This document shows, piece by piece, positions 52,331 to 53,420 of a DNA stretch of 53,420 nucleotides (its first letter is position 1; every line of letters begins with the position of its first letter). The stretch is from a virus. Location of the stretch: positions 1 through 53,420 of the IMG/VR virus record IMGVR_UViG_3300042544_000638; one strand, given 5' to 3'. The notes below the pieces were generated by a model. It saw nothing but the letters and a program-made list of their open reading frames with translations, did not search any database and was not told where the DNA came from. A program made the translations under genes and the position numbers.

Positions 52331-52546
52331 TTACTGTGACATAACCGTTTGGTAACTTTCCATCGTTACCACGTCCCACTCTTCATTAGCTTTCTGGACT
52401 TTTTCTGCTATACGATGAATTGCTTCATCCGTTAAAGTAGTTGCACTTTCTTTACAGTATTCCATAAGCCTGATAAAGAGAGGAATATCTAATGTGACAC
52501 TATTAGGCTGTTTAGCGTAATATTCCACGATCTTTCGTTTATACAT
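52331..52546 (-). CDS. Small conserved phage protein
   Basis: 71 residues: SVTLDIPLFIRLMEYCKESA and a C-terminal helix EEWDVVTMESYQTVMSQ. Short phage proteins with the SVTLDIPLFIRLMEY segment are common and have no known function. AAAGGAG is 6 bases before the ATG. It lies just after the tRNA-Thr gene. Confidence 0.7.
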   Translation of the reverse strand: MYKRKIVEYYAKQPNSVTLDIPLFIRLMEYCKESATTLTDEAIHRIAEKVQKANEEWDVVTMESYQTVMSQ

Positions 52547-52573
52547 TAAATCTCCTTTTACTAAGTTTGTTAC

Positions 52574-52648
52574 TGGTGCTCTTACTCCGAATCGAACGGA
52601 GATCTACGGGTTACAAAGCCGTGGTAATAGCCGTTATACTATAAGAGC
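52574..52648 (-). tRNA. tRNA-Thr (anticodon UGU)
   Basis: The acceptor stem GCTCTTA/TAAGAGC is perfect. The anticodon loop TTTGTAA gives UGU, with a C-C mismatch closing the stem. The T stem CTCCG/CGGAG and loop TTCGATT are standard, and ACCA is encoded at the 3' end. The D stem is short. Its first 10 bases overlap the HNH gene end. Confidence 0.85.
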
Positions 52649-53241
52649 TCAAATTTATTTCCCTTGCTACAGTTCTCTTTAGCTGGCAAATATTGGAGAT
52701 TGTATTCTACATGAAGTCCACATATATTTATACCATTTAAAGGTATAATATGGTCAACATGGTGGCCTTCTGGACAATTATCATAAATTTGTCTTATTTT
52801 ATCAAGATTTGCCCATGTAGGTGTAGCATTTCTTTTAGAAGCTCTATACAGAGCTGTCCTATGTGCTTGTGAAGGTTTAGTTAAATTATCGCTACATTTT
52901 TTGCAGTACGATACTTTCCTGTCTTTATTTACATAGAAATTTGATATTTCATATACTAAGTCACATTGTATACAATACGACAGTCCATGTTTTTCCAATA
53001 TAAAACTACATAATTTTTTGCTACTACTAGGTTTATCCGGCCAAAATCTTTTTATCAGCTTAGATAATCCGCCAGAGCTATATCCTAACTCTTTAGCTAA
53101 ATTATACTCTTTTTTCTTAAGCACATCTAGTAAAGAATCTAAATCTATCTTTGTACTTGTTTTAAGTGACTTTTCAATATTAGGTAGATCTATTATTATG
53201 CAGTTATAAAGTGCTTGTCTTTTAGTAAGTTTTAACATCAT
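52639..53241 (-). CDS. HNH homing-type endonuclease between two tRNAs
   Basis: 200 residues. A helical N-terminus precedes a CIQC...CKKC zinc ribbon (SYCIQCDLVY; SYCKKCSDNL). The HNH motif is HHVDHIIPLNG with GLHVEYNLQYLPAKENCSKG. It lies between the tRNA-Met and tRNA-Thr genes, and its final codons use the first bases of tRNA-Thr. HNH nucleases often target tRNA-rich regions. No ribosome-binding site was found at the ATG. Confidence 0.85.
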   Translation of the reverse strand: MMLKLTKRQALYNCIIIDLPNIEKSLKTSTKIDLDSLLDVLKKKEYNLAKELGYSSGGLSKLIKRFWPDKPSSSKKLCSFILEKHGLSYCIQCDLVYEISNFYVNKDRKVSYCKKCSDNLTKPSQAHRTALYRASKRNATPTWANLDKIRQIYDNCPEGHHVDHIIPLNGINICGLHVEYNLQYLPAKENCSKGNKFELL

Positions 53242-53253
53242 ATAATAAGAATG

Positions 53254-53275
53254 GAGGCCCTCACGTATTGGCCTC
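53254..53275 (-). repeat. 6-bp hairpin between tRNA-Met and the HNH gene
   Basis: GAGGCC and GGCCTC pair around a 10-base loop, followed on the - strand by ATTCTTATT. It may terminate or process the tRNA transcript. Confidence 0.4.
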
Positions 53276-53334
53276 GCTTGTCTAGTATTATTGTACGACT
53301 ATTGGCTGCAGCACAAATAGTAACTAGATTAAAC

Positions 53335-53409
53335 TGGTGCTTCCGGAGAGATTCGAACTCCCAACCTAGCCGTTATGAGCGGCCAGCTCTACCTTTGAGC
53401 TACAGAAGC
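53335..53409 (-). tRNA. tRNA with anticodon CAU (Met, or Ile if lysidine-modified)
   Basis: The acceptor GCTTCTG/CGGAAGC has one U-G pair. The D arm GCTC/GAGC, the anticodon arm GGCCG/CGGCT with loop CTCATAA, and the T arm GGGAG/CTCTC with loop TTCGAAT are all intact, and ACCA is encoded. Without further identity elements, Met and Ile2 cannot be told apart. Confidence 0.88.
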
Positions 53410-53420
53410 TTAAGCGTATG

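Overview
The window is a 53.4 kb stretch of an AT-rich tailed double-stranded DNA phage (Caudoviricetes) with an HK97-type capsid. Tail-tube, terminator, chaperone, tape-measure and tip genes are present and no sheath gene is seen, so a siphovirus-like particle is the best guess. The terminase and recognisable lysis or integration genes are absent, so the genome continues beyond one or both ends. The host cannot be read from the sequence. It is probably Gram-negative: the promoters are sigma70-like, the ribonucleotide reductase is the B12-dependent class II type, and the Hsp20 leader resembles proteobacterial ROSE thermometers. That host call is inference.

Region 1 (1-29.3 kb, + strand) is the virion module: end of an unknown gene, HNH nuclease, portal, a protease-scaffold-capsid fusion, connectors, tail terminator, tail tube plus two tube-like paralogues, an out-of-frame tail chaperone pair, a 2041-residue tape measure with a peptidase domain, distal tail and tip proteins, and a collagen-like fibre. 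A probable 2-oxoglutarate/Fe(II) oxygenase, a probable glycosyltransferase and two small fibre-associated proteins follow. A bidirectional terminator at 29.33 kb separates the two convergent halves.

Region 2 (29.4-49.5 kb, - strand) is the replication, recombination and nucleotide module. It holds class II RNR, a LAGLIDADG nuclease, flap exonuclease, a resolvase-like nuclease, SbcC/gp46 and SbcD/gp47, an ssDNA-binding protein, an SF2 helicase, PhoH, family A DNA polymerase, primase, DnaB-type helicase, a two-gene NAD-dependent DNA ligase, thioredoxin, a PC4-like protein, two HTH proteins and Hsp20.

Region 3 (49.6-53.4 kb, - strand) has short decoration or fibre-head genes, one with a Gly-Pro-Pro stretch, followed by small genes and two tRNAs flanking an HNH nuclease.

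Six promoters with TTGACA/T, a 17-base spacer and a TATAAT-like box could be placed. Three share the upstream text AATAGTTC. Several decide start codons, because longer open frames begin inside the promoter. The most interesting system is the block at 23.0-28.2 kb: a collagen-like fibre followed directly by a probable hydroxylase and glycosyltransferase, which looks like a phage-borne collagen modification pathway. Other notable points are the capsid polyprotein with an internal ribosome-binding site, a +1 (or -2) tail-chaperone frameshift, and a possible RNA thermometer before hsp20.
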